Of a stretch of DNA of 64,000 nucleotides, positions 51,542 through 62,123 are shown piece after piece. The notes beneath the pieces were generated by a model that saw nothing but the letters and a program-made list of their open reading frames with translations, was not told the origin of the DNA and searched no databases. Made by a program: the position numbers and the translations under genes. The stretch is from Aurantiochytrium sp. KH105 (lineage: Eukaryota > Sar > Bigyra > Thraustochytrida > Thraustochytriidae), in assembly GCA_003116975.1 (NCBI GenBank), contig BGKB01000038.1, positions 434,001 through 498,000 of the forward strand, read 5' to 3'. Position 1 is the stretch's first letter, and every line of letters starts with the position of its first letter.

Positions 51542-52705
51542 TTAAAAGTCCTCATCGAGCGAGAACTTTTGCTCGTCCTTGCTGACGCCTACGCCCGAAA
51601 TGGCGTACTCGCCGACGCGCTTCTCGAAAAAGTTGGTCTTGCCCTGCATGGAGATGAGGTCCATCCAGTCAAAGGGGTTCTGCACGCCGTAAATGGCCTG
51701 GAAGCCGAGCGACTTGACCAGACGGTCAGCCACAAACTTGATGTACTGCTGCATGAGGGTAGAGTTCATGCCGATAAGCTCGACGGGGAGCGCGTCGGAG
51801 ATGAACTCGCACTCAATGTCGACGGCCGACTCGATGATCTCGCGCACACGGGCCTCCGAGGGCGGGTGGCGGAGCTTGCGGAAGAGGAGGCAAGCAAAGT
51901 CAGTGTGCATGCCCTCGTCACGGCTGATGAGCTCGTTGGAAAAGGTGAGACCCGGCATGAGGCCGCGCTTCTTGAGCCAGAAGATCGCGCAGAAAGAGCC
52001 AGAAAAGAAGATGCCCTCCACGGCGGCAAAGCCAACAAGGCGCTCAGCAAAGGTGCAAATGTTGCCGTCCATGTAGCGCATCGCCCACTGCGCCTTCTCC
52101 CGCACGCACGGCAAAGTCTCGAGGGCATTGAAAAGGCTGTGCTTCTCGGTGCGGTCGCGAATGTAGGTGTCGATGAGCAGCGAGTACACCTCGGCGTGAA
52201 TGTTCTCGATGGCCATCTGAAAGCCGTAAAAGCAGCGCGCCTCCGGCACACTCACCTCACTACAAAAGTTCTCCACCACGTTCTCGAGGACGATGCCGTC
52301 CGAGGAAGCAAAGAACGCCAGCACGTGCTTGACAAAGTGCTGCTCGCCCTTGGTCATCGAGTCAAAGTCGCGCTGGTCCTGGCCCAGGTCGACCTCCTCA
52401 GCCGTCCAGAACGAGGCCTCGGCCTTCTTGTACGCGTCCCAGATATCCTGGTGCTGGATAGGGAACAGCACAAAGCGGTCCGGGTTGTCCTGGAGAAGGA
52501 ACTCCTGCGGCAGCTTACCCTCGAGCTCGAGCTTCTTCATCTCGCTCACAGGGAGACCGCCCTTCTCGAGCGGGGCCGTCTTGCTCTCGGCATCGGCCTG
52601 GGCGCTCACGGGGCTTCCGGAGGCCGGGTTCGGGCTCTGCAGTTCCAGCTCCTCCATGCGCTTCTGCGCCGTGTCCACGTCAAGCTGCTGCGTCGAGGTG
52701 GCCAT
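51542..52705 (-). CDS. Ribonucleoside-diphosphate reductase small subunit (class Ia R2)
   Basis: A 387-residue protein that houses the di-iron tyrosyl radical needed to make deoxyribonucleotides. All radical-site residues are present: iron ligands D136, E167, H170, E230, E264 and H267, and the radical tyrosine Y174. Each lies exactly three residues before its mouse R2 counterpart as I recall the numbering. The C-terminal tail ends Phe-Ser-Leu-Asp-Glu-Asp-Phe, the heptapeptide type that docks onto the large subunit. Residues 1-60 are a variable, hydrophilic extension. The ATG at 52705 is the first in frame. The activity needs an R1 subunit encoded elsewhere. Confidence 0.97.
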   Translation of the reverse strand: MATSTQQLDVDTAQKRMEELELQSPNPASGSPVSAQADAESKTAPLEKGGLPVSEMKKLELEGKLPQEFLLQDNPDRFVLFPIQHQDIWDAYKKAEASFWTAEEVDLGQDQRDFDSMTKGEQHFVKHVLAFFASSDGIVLENVVENFCSEVSVPEARCFYGFQMAIENIHAEVYSLLIDTYIRDRTEKHSLFNALETLPCVREKAQWAMRYMDGNICTFAERLVGFAAVEGIFFSGSFCAIFWLKKRGLMPGLTFSNELISRDEGMHTDFACLLFRKLRHPPSEARVREIIESAVDIECEFISDALPVELIGMNSTLMQQYIKFVADRLVKSLGFQAIYGVQNPFDWMDLISMQGKTNFFEKRVGEYAISGVGVSKDEQKFSLDEDF

Positions 52706-52810
52706 CGTGCTGGACTTGGTCGTTGGGTTGGTTGCTCGAAGCTCAATGCTGCGCGCGGCGTCGGCGGCGGTCGGAGGCGAGCGAGAAAAGCAAGGAGGGA
52801 GAGGCGGTGC

Positions 52811-52816
52811 GTGCGC

Positions 52817-52850
<34 letters not shown>
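52811..52850. repeat. (GTGC)n microsatellite
   Basis: GTGC tandem units in the presumed leader or promoter of the R2 gene. Confidence 0.9.
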
Positions 52851-52851
<1 letters not shown>

Positions 52852-52962
52852 AGACCGAGCGCGCGAAAGAGGGTTTCTTGTTTGGGCGGAGGGGTTGGAG
52901 TTGCAGGTTTGCTTGTCTCGCTTCGTCTCCTCGTCCCTTGGGTGCCTCGCTCGGGTGTCGAA

Positions 52963-52996
52963 TTCAAATTCAAATTCAAATTCAAATTCAAACTCA
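52963..52996. repeat. (AATTCA)n hexanucleotide repeat
   Basis: Five AATTCA units and a decayed sixth, upstream of the R2 gene. Confidence 0.9.
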
Positions 52997-54069
52997 ACTG
53001 CGACGAGGCCCACGCGCCGCCGTCTAACCACTAATGCTTCCTTGTCTTGTTCTACAAATTCCCTGAATTTATATTACCTTATCTTGTGCTTATATTACAT
53101 GTTCGTAATTCTAACTGTCGCGGTTAGGTGGCGGTTGACGATTCCGGGCCGATCGGCTAATGCCGGCGGGGGTCAGCAAGGCTCGGTGCGATTAAAATGC
53201 TGGTCTCGTCGCGGCCAGAACACAGCCTGTGTCCTCCCTGCGCGCGCTCTCGCCGCCGTTCTCTGTCCGCAGCACGCGCAAAAGTTGCCCGCCTCGTGGC
53301 GCTCGAAGGCTATGTCATTCGTCTCGGACAGCGGCGCCGCGCAGAGGTGCGCCAGTGCAGGCAGGCCGCCGAGGGTCGACGCGCAGATTTGGACAGCACG
53401 GGAAGTGCAGCGCGACCGCTATCAGGCGTCGCGCGGGCAGGCGTCGCGCAACGCGAAGGGAGGGACGCGGACTTGCACAGCCACGGGCGAGACCGGGACC
53501 AGATACGCAAATTGGTTTGAGCAGAAGTTTGAATGCAGGATCTGTGCGAAAGATTTTCCATTCTTGCGCCGTCGGCGAGTGCACCTGCAGGGTGGGCCTG
53601 TCTCGCCGAGAACGCCTCGCCACTGTAGGGGCCGGAGAGAGGCACGGGAAAAAACTTTCGCCAATGTAAAATCTAGGCCACGGTCTAGCAAATGAAAAGA
53701 GGTCTATCAAACGCCGCATTTGCAGAACCTCGATAAAAGGCCTAACGGCGAGAAAAAGGGACCCAATTCGGCTCTCGCGAAAATGGGTTGTGCACCGCCC
53801 CCGCTGCAAACCCGGTTCGTGTATACAGTCGATCATTTTGCGATAATGCCAAAAGCTTTGCCAGCCTTAAGCCGGAGCGGGCAATTTCTTTTGGTTGGGG
53901 AGTCGAGTTCTGCAAATTTTACGTGTCTTCAGGGCGTAAGCAAGCTCCTGCCGGCTGACAAGAGGCCAAATTTCTGCACCTCGCCAATGTGCGAGAGAGG
54001 TGAAACGACTCCGGAGATAGAGGCAGAGAGAGCAGAAACAAGGCGGGGCTGGGGCGAGCGAGCGCCTGT

Positions 54070-54070
54070 T

Positions 54071-54103
<33 letters not shown>

Positions 54104-54109
54104 TGCCTG
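54070..54109. repeat. (CTGC)n microsatellite
   Basis: CTGC tandem units ending in CTGT and CTGA variants, about 120 bp before the start codon at 54227. Confidence 0.9.
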
Positions 54110-54226
54110 ACAGCCTGACAACCGGCCTACGTACATACGTACGTACGTGCGCGCGAGCGAGCACGCACGCAGACCCTGGACATCAGAAAAGTCTCGCAAC
54201 TTGGTTGCTGGCTGACTGCAAAGAAG

Positions 54227-56074
54227 ATGCGGGCGCGCAGCAGAGACCTGCTCGACGAGATCATGGGCACCGCGACGACCGCGGGCCCTCCACCTCCCGG
54301 ACCAGCGCTGCAGGGACCGACCCTGTTGGCAGCAGCAAAGTCAAAAGCTTCACGCAGCGGGAACGGATCTTCACGAAGTCTTGCGCAAGGACCGTCGGGC
54401 CCACTCGCGCGGTCCGCTCAACAACGCAGCAGTAGGCTCAAGCGGTCTTCCTCGTCCTCGTCTTCTCCTGCCCCAGCCCCTGGAGCTGGTGCAAACGCTG
54501 CCTTTTCTAATAAAGCCATGGCTTCGTCGTCAAGAAAAACGCTCCAAGAGATGGAGGACAGTATTCGGCGTCTGTTGCAAGACAACTCCACGCACCGCGA
54601 CGCACTTTCCGGAGCTCTCAACCTCGAGAACTATACGGCAGATATACCGCCACCACCACCCCCGCTTTCATCGCCACCCCCGCTCCGCTCAGCAAGTAAG
54701 ACTTCGCGACGACGTAACTCGTGGCTTGCTGACCTTGATCAGGGTCCAAATGCTCCCAACTCAGAGTCGCCCTCGATGAGCCCTGCGCCTGATGCCGATC
54801 GCTGCGCTCGCATCGCTGATCTACGTGATCAGGACAAAGCCAAACTCGCAAGACTCATTCAACAGCTCGTCAAAGTAACCAAAGAGAAGGAGCGGCTATC
54901 AGATCGTCTCGGAAAAGTAGAAGTCGAACTTTCTTCACGAGTTCGTCTTGTCGAAGAGGAAAACGTCACTCTTCGAACCCGCTGCGAAGAACTGAAAAAA
55001 AAGTTTGCGCAAAGTTTGACCATGATTAAGACCTACCAGGACAAACTTACTGAAATGGAGGCCGAGCTTCGCCGTCGCGAGGACCTAGACAGCCAGCGTG
55101 CTGGTGCCGATGATGAGATGCGCCATCTACGCGAGGAAGTTGTTCGGCTTCGTGCTCTTGTCATGGATCAGGCCCAAGCGCAGGCGCTCGCCCAAGCCCG
55201 GGCCGAGAGAGACTTTGCTGCATCTGGTGGGGCTCTTCTCCACATGAGAGACGCCGGTGCCGTCTCTGCCAACAATGCCAGCATTGGGAGCATCGCCAGA
55301 AGTACCGATGGCAGTAATCATGTGGCAGACGGAAATGTCGAGAAGAAGAACCAGCACCACACAACGAATCTTCAACATGCGCAAACGCAAGACTCAATTC
55401 TGTCTGCCTCTGACCTGGAGTGGGGTGGCGGGTCACCTCGTTCGGGACGAAACAATGCTGCTGCTGTTGCTCCTCCTCCTCACCAAGGCCAAGGCATTGC
55501 AACAGCGACTTCTCCATCGGTGACGCATGACTCCACAGCACACGCGGTTGATCGTGATGCAGATTTCCTTCGCGGCAACACTACGAGCGAGGCGCTGCCC
55601 GTTCCGCCGGTAAATGCCTCGAAGAACAACGAGATTGACCATCAACAACTTCTTGAAGCGCTGACGCGAGAGTCGAAGCGTGGGGATGACGCCCCAATGG
55701 CTACAAATAACATGTCTGCATTCGAAGAAGGTCAAGGTTTGAGCGACTTTGGGGCAGGTTCTGCAGCACTAGGAGACGAGGATAGCGTACTCGAAAGTTT
55801 TCTCATGCAGCAGCGCGACAATCGGCGCCGCCTGCATCAGCAGCAAAAACCCAAGGCCCGGCCTACAGCGATACGTACCTCGAGTACCACTGACTTTCTG
55901 CAGGAAGCTGACGCATGGCCCGGCACAAGTGTCGCAGGCGATGAATCGTCAATCTTTGAGAGCGGCGAGGACGGTATTCTCAATCACGATGCCTTTGAAA
56001 GCAGTCAATTCGAAACTTCTCTGTTTGACATTGTGGACGAGCTGGAGGGCCGGCTCCCATCCCATGTCAACTAA
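54227..56074 (+). CDS. Coiled-coil protein of unknown function
   Basis: A 615-residue protein. Residues 1-190 are disordered, with Ser runs, a Pro-rich stretch (Ile-Pro6-Leu-Ser-Ser-Pro3) and an Arg-Arg-Arg-Asn-Ser basic site. Residues about 197-322 form a strong coiled coil that begins Asp-Lys-Ala-Lys-Leu-Ala-Arg-Leu-Ile-Gln-Gln-Leu-Val-Lys-Val and continues with regular Leu/Glu heptads. The C-terminal half is acidic and disordered, with several Glu-Ser-Phe or Glu-Ser-Ser-x-Phe motifs in the last 90 residues that resemble short linear binding motifs. It is tail-to-tail with the CDPK-like gene (210 bp apart). I do not recognise the family. A centrosomal or scaffold role is possible from form only. 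Confidence 0.75.
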   Translation: MRARSRDLLDEIMGTATTAGPPPPGPALQGPTLLAAAKSKASRSGNGSSRSLAQGPSGPLARSAQQRSSRLKRSSSSSSSPAPAPGAGANAAFSNKAMASSSRKTLQEMEDSIRRLLQDNSTHRDALSGALNLENYTADIPPPPPPLSSPPPLRSASKTSRRRNSWLADLDQGPNAPNSESPSMSPAPDADRCARIADLRDQDKAKLARLIQQLVKVTKEKERLSDRLGKVEVELSSRVRLVEEENVTLRTRCEELKKKFAQSLTMIKTYQDKLTEMEAELRRREDLDSQRAGADDEMRHLREEVVRLRALVMDQAQAQALAQARAERDFAASGGALLHMRDAGAVSANNASIGSIARSTDGSNHVADGNVEKKNQHHTTNLQHAQTQDSILSASDLEWGGGSPRSGRNNAAAVAPPPHQGQGIATATSPSVTHDSTAHAVDRDADFLRGNTTSEALPVPPVNASKNNEIDHQQLLEALTRESKRGDDAPMATNNMSAFEEGQGLSDFGAGSAALGDEDSVLESFLMQQRDNRRRLHQQQKPKARPTAIRTSSTTDFLQEADAWPGTSVAGDESSIFESGEDGILNHDAFESSQFETSLFDIVDELEGRLPSHVN

Positions 56075-56284
56075 AGCAATCGCAATTTGAGAAATAATCT
56101 TCCCCCAAAGAGCAATTGCTTGGCGTACAATCAAGTGCCTCTTCTCTACCTGTGCATTCATTCAGATAACTTGAAACCAACACATACAAATAAAAGAATT
56201 ACGTCGTACTTTTACAGAAACAAAACAAATCACAAACCATGTTGTGGCCGTTCGCGAACAGAAGATTTTAAGAGAAACGATCCC

Positions 56285-58918
56285 TCATGTTTCAGTCAGC
56301 GGATCCAAGTCCCACGGCGGCAGAGGCGGCGAGAGGGCCTCAACATTGCCCACATCCTCATCTTGTTGCCGGGGTGAAAACGCAGAAGCAGGCGAAAGCG
56401 GAATCTCGTGCTTGAATTGACGCGCCTCCACGAATCGCGGGTCAGGATTGTGCTCTTCATGATGGGAAGCTTCCTCTTGCGCTTCCCCTTCACAATGCTC
56501 ACCAGAAACAACTCTGGGTGCCAGCATGACAGAAGAGGAAGCCGTCAAGATCTTGGACGGCCGCGAAGTTGCGCCAGTAGATGCGCTTGCGCCTGCGTTG
56601 GCATTCGCGCTGGCGCTTGATGCAGCCTCGGCGCTTTGCACTGTGGCGCCTGATGTCTCGGTCTGCGTCGTCTCCTTGATGAATTGGCTGCCCGCAACAT
56701 TGGTGGTCTTGGCATCGTCTTTTACTTCTTCTTCGTCTCCCTCCTCTTCGTAGACAACATTGTCCGAATCAGAATCGACAAAGAGGGCGTCGTAGTAGAC
56801 GTCGTCGTCAAACTCTTCCTCTTCCGCAGAATACACATCGGTAATACCGGCGTCCTGCGCGTCGAAAAGGACGCGACTTCCGGACGCAGGCAGCGAGGGG
56901 GTAGCCTTCATCATGGCTTGAAAGGCCTCAAAAGAAATCTTGGTTTCAGGGCTCGTTTCGGCAATAATCTTGGCAAGGTCACGCTTTGCAAAACCTTTGC
57001 CAAGCATGCGTTTCAACGACTTGCGTGAGATGTAGCCTGATCGTTCCGTATCGAGATGCTGGAATGCGGTTTCAACCATCTCGTCCGAGACCGGTCCAGA
57101 AATCTCAATGGTGGCCGCAAGAAACTCCATGTAGCGAATGTGACCCGAACGCCCTTGGTCCATGCTTTCGAAAATTCGGTCAACAGTAGCCTCGTCGCTG
57201 GCCTCGTCGCGGGACAGAATGAAGTCGCGCAGATCGTCGCGCCTAATATAGCCCTGATTACTCTTGTCAATCGCCAAAAAGCAATGATTCAGTTTGGTGT
57301 CCTGAAAATTACTTTGGTTGTGCGAGACCACCATGAGGACGGCGCGTTTTAGCGTACTGTAGCGAGCAAAGCGCTTCATGCTGAGAATGACCGCAAGCTC
57401 TGTATCAAGTGCGGGCTGCGCCAGATCCTCATCGGAGCTGCTCAGCCACGCGGATGCCAGTGCCTCTTCGGCGGTCCATCGAAGCGATGGGTTCTCCTTG
57501 AGGAGGTTTTTGCAAAATTCGCACGCCTCGGGGCTCGCTCGCTCCCACGATCTGCCCTGGAAACTCGGAACACTCGTGCGCATGCGGTGAAAGACCTCCT
57601 TTTCGTTCTTGCCAGGAAAAGGTGGCCGACGCGCGATGAGCATATAGGTGATGACCCCAATCGCCCAGAGATCGCATTTTTCCGTATATCCGCGACCAAA
57701 CATGATCTCTGGCGCCATATAGTAAGCGGTGCCACAGGTCGTCTGGAAAATTCGTGACTTGACGACGTTGCGCCGACTGGGAATGTGACGCGTCCCGGGC
57801 GATCCAAGCGCGGAGCGCCGCACCTTGGCGACTGTGGCATACGACCCGCGACGAAGCTTGTCCCCCATTTTCTCGCTCGCGAGCTTGAAGGCCGCTCCAG
57901 CAGAGACATCGTCCTTGGCTTGAGAAGCCTGCTGCTGCTGCTGCTGCAAAACTTGCCGTGGTGTAATCGAGGTTTCATGCTCACTTTTCTCAAAAAATGC
58001 TGACCTCTCCGGAAATGACGATTCGCTCTCGGAGTGGCCTGACTCTCCAATGGACAAAGGTGGAGGCTCCAGTTGGCGCAAAATCTCGACGTCTTTGTGG
58101 GCATCGCTCGACGGCGGCGAAGGCGATTGTGAGGGCTCGCGCTCCTCTCCCGGCGAGTCCTGCGAAAGACTGCCCTCCGTATCGGAGTCCGTTGCTGTGG
58201 CGTGGAATCGACTGCTGGTTGTTCGATGGCGTATGCGCAATGCACGGAGCCTCGGACTGACCAAGCCATTTTCAATCGAGGACACGAGCGCTTTGGCCGA
58301 ACTATACTTGTCGCTGTCCGCTCGACGGCGCCGCTGCTGCCGCTCCTGCAAGAGCTCCTCGCTGTAAAAAGTGGTTCCAAGCCCAAAGTCGATCACTTTC
58401 ACGTCGGAATCCTCGGAGTTGTTGGAGAACATAATATTTTCGAGTTTCAGGTCCCGATGCACAACGCCGCGAGCGTGCCAGTATCTGCATGCCGAAACGA
58501 GCTGGAAGATGACGCGTCGAATCGACTCCTCTGTTTCGAGCTTGCGCCGAGCGAGGTCGCCGCCAGTTAGAAGCTCCATGATGATGCGGATGTTGTTCTT
58601 GTTCTGGTACACTTCGTGCAAACGCACGATGTTGGGATGGTCGAGCTGCTTGAGAATCCCAATTTCTGTTTTCAGTTCCTTGACTTGGGCTTTGTCGATG
58701 CGGTCTAGATTGATTGATTTCATGGCGAATCGCTTGCCCGAAGCCTCGTGTGTGACTTCCTTTACGCAGCCTGTGATGCCTTCGCCCAGAGTAGCGCCTT
58801 CCTCATAGGCGCGATCATACTCTTCAAAGCTGCTCTCGAGCCTCACGAGCTGGCTGTGAAAGTCCTCCGTGTGCGGAGTGCTCGCGCTGTTGCTCAGCGC
58901 GCTCCACCGCTTGCCCAT
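56285..58918 (-). CDS. CDPK-like protein kinase with a very large activation-segment insert
   Basis: An 877-residue Ser/Thr kinase of the calcium-dependent type. The kinase domain (about 40-492) has a Gly loop at 45-50, K67, H154-R155-D156 and D177-F178-G179. The Ala-Pro-Glu at 402-404 comes 225 residues after DFG, where about 25-30 is usual. The intervening part (about 185-390) is Ser/Arg/Gln-rich and disordered. An autoinhibitory-junction-like helix (about 505-535) leads to EF-hand-like loops at 551-562, 587-598 and 623-634, with a fourth remnant near 654-665. Only the second has Glu at position 12, so calcium binding may be weak or partial. Residues 1-6 read Met-Gly-x-x-x-Ser, which fits N-myristoylation. 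The C-terminal 200 residues are acidic and disordered. The start is the first ATG. Confidence 0.88.
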   Translation of the reverse strand: MGKRWSALSNSASTPHTEDFHSQLVRLESSFEEYDRAYEEGATLGEGITGCVKEVTHEASGKRFAMKSINLDRIDKAQVKELKTEIGILKQLDHPNIVRLHEVYQNKNNIRIIMELLTGGDLARRKLETEESIRRVIFQLVSACRYWHARGVVHRDLKLENIMFSNNSEDSDVKVIDFGLGTTFYSEELLQERQQRRRRADSDKYSSAKALVSSIENGLVSPRLRALRIRHRTTSSRFHATATDSDTEGSLSQDSPGEEREPSQSPSPPSSDAHKDVEILRQLEPPPLSIGESGHSESESSFPERSAFFEKSEHETSITPRQVLQQQQQQASQAKDDVSAGAAFKLASEKMGDKLRRGSYATVAKVRRSALGSPGTRHIPSRRNVVKSRIFQTTCGTAYYMAPEIMFGRGYTEKCDLWAIGVITYMLIARRPPFPGKNEKEVFHRMRTSVPSFQGRSWERASPEACEFCKNLLKENPSLRWTAEEALASAWLSSSDEDLAQPALDTELAVILSMKRFARYSTLKRAVLMVVSHNQSNFQDTKLNHCFLAIDKSNQGYIRRDDLRDFILSRDEASDEATVDRIFESMDQGRSGHIRYMEFLAATIEISGPVSDEMVETAFQHLDTERSGYISRKSLKRMLGKGFAKRDLAKIIAETSPETKISFEAFQAMMKATPSLPASGSRVLFDAQDAGITDVYSAEEEEFDDDVYYDALFVDSDSDNVVYEEEGDEEEVKDDAKTTNVAGSQFIKETTQTETSGATVQSAEAASSASANANAGASASTGATSRPSKILTASSSVMLAPRVVSGEHCEGEAQEEASHHEEHNPDPRFVEARQFKHEIPLSPASAFSPRQQDEDVGNVEALSPPLPPWDLDPLTET

Positions 58919-60106
58919 GTCCTCCTTTCCCTCCTCGTTGTCGTTCCCTCACGCTCGCGCGTCGCGCTCCGTGCCCAGCAAGCGCCTCGCACGTGACGGG
59001 AGACGGACCCGTGAGCGTGACCTACCCGACTTGGCCCCAACGTTTCGCTCGCTCGCTCGGGGCAAGGCTCGGGCTGCAAGAGGTTCGTTCGTTCGTTCGT
59101 CCGTCCCGAGCCTGGGGCGCCCCAGGCTCGACGTCGAGGTCGAGGTCGAGGTCGAGGTCCGAGCTCAGGCCCTCGAGCCCCTCCTCCTCCTCCTCCTTCG
59201 CGCTGTCCTCTCCCCTCCTCGGAGCCGGCCAAGCCAAGCCTCGCGTTGGAGAGATTCCTGCTGCTGCGCGGGTCCTGGTGTCGCAGGTGCGCCGCTCCCC
59301 GCTCGCTCGCTCGCGCGCTTGCTCGTCGCGAGCAGCGCAGCGCAGCGCGGGGCGGAGAGCCCGCCGCCGCTCTCTGCCGCGCCGCCCCGCCTCGCGCCGC
59401 CTCGCCTCGCCTCGCGCCGCGTTGCTGGCCTGCCTGGGTCCGAACGCCGACCCGGGCCCGGACCCGCGGCGACGACGATGCGCGCGCTGCTGCCCCGGAT
59501 CCGCGCAGATCGGCCCGGCGCCGCGCGGGCTGCAGCTGCACTGCTGGTCTCGGGTCTGCGCCGCGCCGCGCCGCGCAGCAGCAGCAGCGGCAGCGGCAGC
59601 GGCGGCAGCGCGCGGAGAGAGGGACGCGGAGAGAGCGCGTTTCGGACTTGCGGCCGGTTGCGATTTGAAAAGGGACGCACTGCACTCGCGCCCTCTGCTA
59701 GTGTGCGCGGGGGAGGACAGGGGGGAAGGAGGAGCCGCCCCGGGAGGAGGGGTTTTGGACGCGGCGGCGCCGTACGGAAGGGTTTGGGACGCGCGAGGTT
59801 GGAGATGAGGAGGCCGAGGGACGGTGGTGATGACGGCGATGGCCGCGACAGACGACGAGGAGGGGAGGAGAGCGAGGCCCAGCGCGGGATGGTGGAGGGT
59901 AGATAGATTGACAAGCTTTTGTTTGCTTTGACGCCAGCTTTGCCCTTGCCTTTCACGGTCTGAGAAACAAAACTTCTTTGTGGAATGAAACATGCATGAG
60001 GCAAGCCGAACCGAGGGAGCCGAGCAAACACGCAGTTGGAGGAGACAACAACGACGAGGAGGACCACGAAGACGAGAACGTGAAGGGATCTTGACCGACA
60101 GTGAAG
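58919..60106. other. Divergent intergenic region, CDPK-like and glycosyltransferase genes
   Basis: Very GC-rich, with a (GTTC) run near 59085-59101, a (GAGGTC) run near 59125-59160 and a CTC-rich stretch at 59180-59200. Frames here are Arg/Ala/Pro-rich repeat translations and I call none as genes. Confidence 0.5.
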
Positions 60107-61795
60107 ATGAACGAGCTGCGCACGGCCGCTGCAGGCATGATGCCCCACGCAGCGTCCGATACGGAGGCGAGCAAGTATAGACTTAAAGGTTGGCGCTTGC
60201 GAAAGACGGTTGCTGCCTGGGCTGGAGTCCTTGTGCTTGTCGTCGTCGGCGCCTTTGCTTTGTACGGGAGCGCGTACGCTGGGCCAAGTATGAACGAGCT
60301 CAATGCTGCGCAGGCAGGAGTGCCACCAGCCCAGGCTACTCGCTCGGGTGCGCTGCGCGCACCCCTCACGCAAGAAAAAACCCACGCCAACGTCTTTTCG
60401 ACCAGTGATCAGGCTGTCAACGACGCTTATCCAGTCGGCTTTGCACGTGTGCCGCGACTGGTACACGGACCCAGACATCCAGACGATGGCAAGCTGCATA
60501 TCATCTTTTCGTCAGGCTGCAACTACTTTCAGCATTGGCAATCAGAGCTCCTGCTGGCGACCGCCAAACTCGTCAGCCAGCGCGGCCGCATCACACGCAT
60601 CGTCAGCGGATGCCATGATCGATCTGCAGAAACAATTCAGCACCGCCATCAGACCTTCCCTGCGGGCAAAAATGACCTTCTCGTACCCATGCTCGAGTTG
60701 AACAGGTCAGTCAATGACGAGTTCGGACTCTATGTGACTCCATCCTTTGAAGGTGCGCGGGACTTTCCGTGGATCAACAAGCCAAGCTCGATCGAGTACT
60801 TTATGACCCACGCACGTCCAGAGCTTGACCGCCTTGGAGAGACGGTGGTGGCAATTTTGGACCCAGACTTTGTATTCTTGCGCCCTCTATCGCAGTCGGA
60901 AACAGATCCTCAAGATATCATCGCGAGTCGCGGTCAGGATACCAATCCGGCCAGGAACTCTCCAATCGATTGGGTCCGCCGCGGCCGCCCGGTGGCCCAG
61001 CGCTACGGCCTCGAAGGCCACTGGGCCAGCTATGGCCGCGACAGTCTGCTCAAAATCATCGGCGATGCCAATTCACCCGCTTTATCGTACACAAAGTCAG
61101 AGGCCGCGCGTGACACTAGCGTCGGTCCACCTCTCATGCTTCATGTAGATGACCTAGCAGTGCTTAGCAAACTCTGGGCAAAGTACATGCTTCCTGTGTT
61201 GGAGCGTGGAAAAGATATTCTCGCCGATATGTGGGCGTATTCGATTGCCTCGGCGCACCTTGGTCTTCGCCATACAACTCTTGATCACTACATGGTTTCT
61301 GTGCACGGCAAAAGTGGCCAGGGTTACACGTTCATTGATGAATACAGCGACCTTTCGTGCCAGAATCCTCTGAGCACTCCGGGCGCTCGTCTGCCAGTCT
61401 TCATCCACATGGCCTCCAACTACAAGGCCCCGGACCCCAAAGTGGGCCCGTGGATGTTCCACAAGGGCCACGTCCCGGCGGATATTCTTGATTGCAAGTC
61501 TCCTCTCATTATCCAGCCGCCCGATGATCTCTGGCGGATCACGGACAACTGGAAGGCGAAGCAAAATGCGTGGATGCTATGCCACATTATTTTCAATTTG
61601 AATCGTGTTGCGTCGCTCTACAAGGCCAAGTTTTGTCCTCAAGGATTCGAGGATCGTCAGCTTATCAAGCTCATCCAAAGCAAGAACCGAGACCGAAGTT
61701 GCTCGCAGCGCAATGACAAGTGGTGCTACCCACTTGCCCAGATCGAGGGTCTCCCCATCAACTGGCGCTCCGCGCTTCGCGATGGATCGGCTTGA
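60107..61795 (+). CDS. Type II membrane glycosyltransferase, hydroxyproline arabinosyltransferase / peptidyl-serine galactosyltransferase-like
   Basis: A 562-residue Golgi-type protein: a short N-terminal tail, one hydrophobic segment (about 35-57), a stem, and a lumenal catalytic domain from about 125. The domain opens His-Ile-Ile-Phe-Ser-Ser-Gly-Cys-Asn-Tyr-Phe...Trp-Gln-Ser, then Arg-Ile-Thr-Arg-Ile-Val-Ser-Gly-Cys. This resembles the start of plant HPAT and algal/plant SGT enzymes that glycosylate hydroxyproline or serine in wall glycoproteins. The metal and nucleotide-sugar motif is probably Asp-Pro-Asp at 252-254 (Leu-Asp-Pro-Asp-Phe-Val-Phe-Leu-Arg-Pro). The donor sugar cannot be told from sequence. 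The true start is the ATG at 60107, since the open frame begins two codons earlier with GTG. Cys residues in the C-terminal 60 residues may form disulfides. Confidence 0.8.
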   Translation: MNELRTAAAGMMPHAASDTEASKYRLKGWRLRKTVAAWAGVLVLVVVGAFALYGSAYAGPSMNELNAAQAGVPPAQATRSGALRAPLTQEKTHANVFSTSDQAVNDAYPVGFARVPRLVHGPRHPDDGKLHIIFSSGCNYFQHWQSELLLATAKLVSQRGRITRIVSGCHDRSAETIQHRHQTFPAGKNDLLVPMLELNRSVNDEFGLYVTPSFEGARDFPWINKPSSIEYFMTHARPELDRLGETVVAILDPDFVFLRPLSQSETDPQDIIASRGQDTNPARNSPIDWVRRGRPVAQRYGLEGHWASYGRDSLLKIIGDANSPALSYTKSEAARDTSVGPPLMLHVDDLAVLSKLWAKYMLPVLERGKDILADMWAYSIASAHLGLRHTTLDHYMVSVHGKSGQGYTFIDEYSDLSCQNPLSTPGARLPVFIHMASNYKAPDPKVGPWMFHKGHVPADILDCKSPLIIQPPDDLWRITDNWKAKQNAWMLCHIIFNLNRVASLYKAKFCPQGFEDRQLIKLIQSKNRDRSCSQRNDKWCYPLAQIEGLPINWRSALRDGSA

Positions 61796-61899
61796 TCAAC
61801 TTTGTTGCCAAACCAGCATTAACACCTTCGCCGAACGAAATGAAACGAATGGCAACGAATTGCAGCGAAACGAGACGAAACATTGCATCGCCTGTGTGT

Positions 61900-61905
61900 A
61901 ATAAA
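61900..61905 (+). terminator. Possible polyadenylation signal of the glycosyltransferase gene
   Basis: AATAAA about 105 bp past the stop codon. Confidence 0.35.
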
Positions 61906-62123
61906 AGAATGGGCGGATAGGAACATAATCAAGATTCACCTGTGATTCCGTCTCTTCTCGAGGCGAGGTAACAGCTTTCCTGGAAACTAGACCCCAGGAC
62001 AGCTCTGGTACGAAGATTATCGATTGTTGACCAAACTTAGAACCATGTCTACTTCGACGTTGAAGAGCAATGATATTGGGGAAAGCGTGCAATTCGTGAC
62101 TTCTTTCTCGTCCTATCTACGCT

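Larger units (their letters stand above)
52706..54226. other. Divergent intergenic region, R2 and coiled-coil genes
   Basis: No supported gene. The side nearest R2 carries a (GTGC) run at 52811-52850 and an (AATTCA) hexanucleotide run at 52963-52996. An AT-rich stretch lies at 53035-53130. The side nearest the plus-strand gene carries a (CTGC) run at 54070-54109 and a TACG-rich tract at about 54127-54150. Confidence 0.5.

Noticed and set aside
51503-53695. 730-codon open frame on the plus strand across the R2 gene
   Set aside because: It runs antisense to a certain ribonucleotide reductase gene and then through repeats. Its openness follows from GC-rich codon use.
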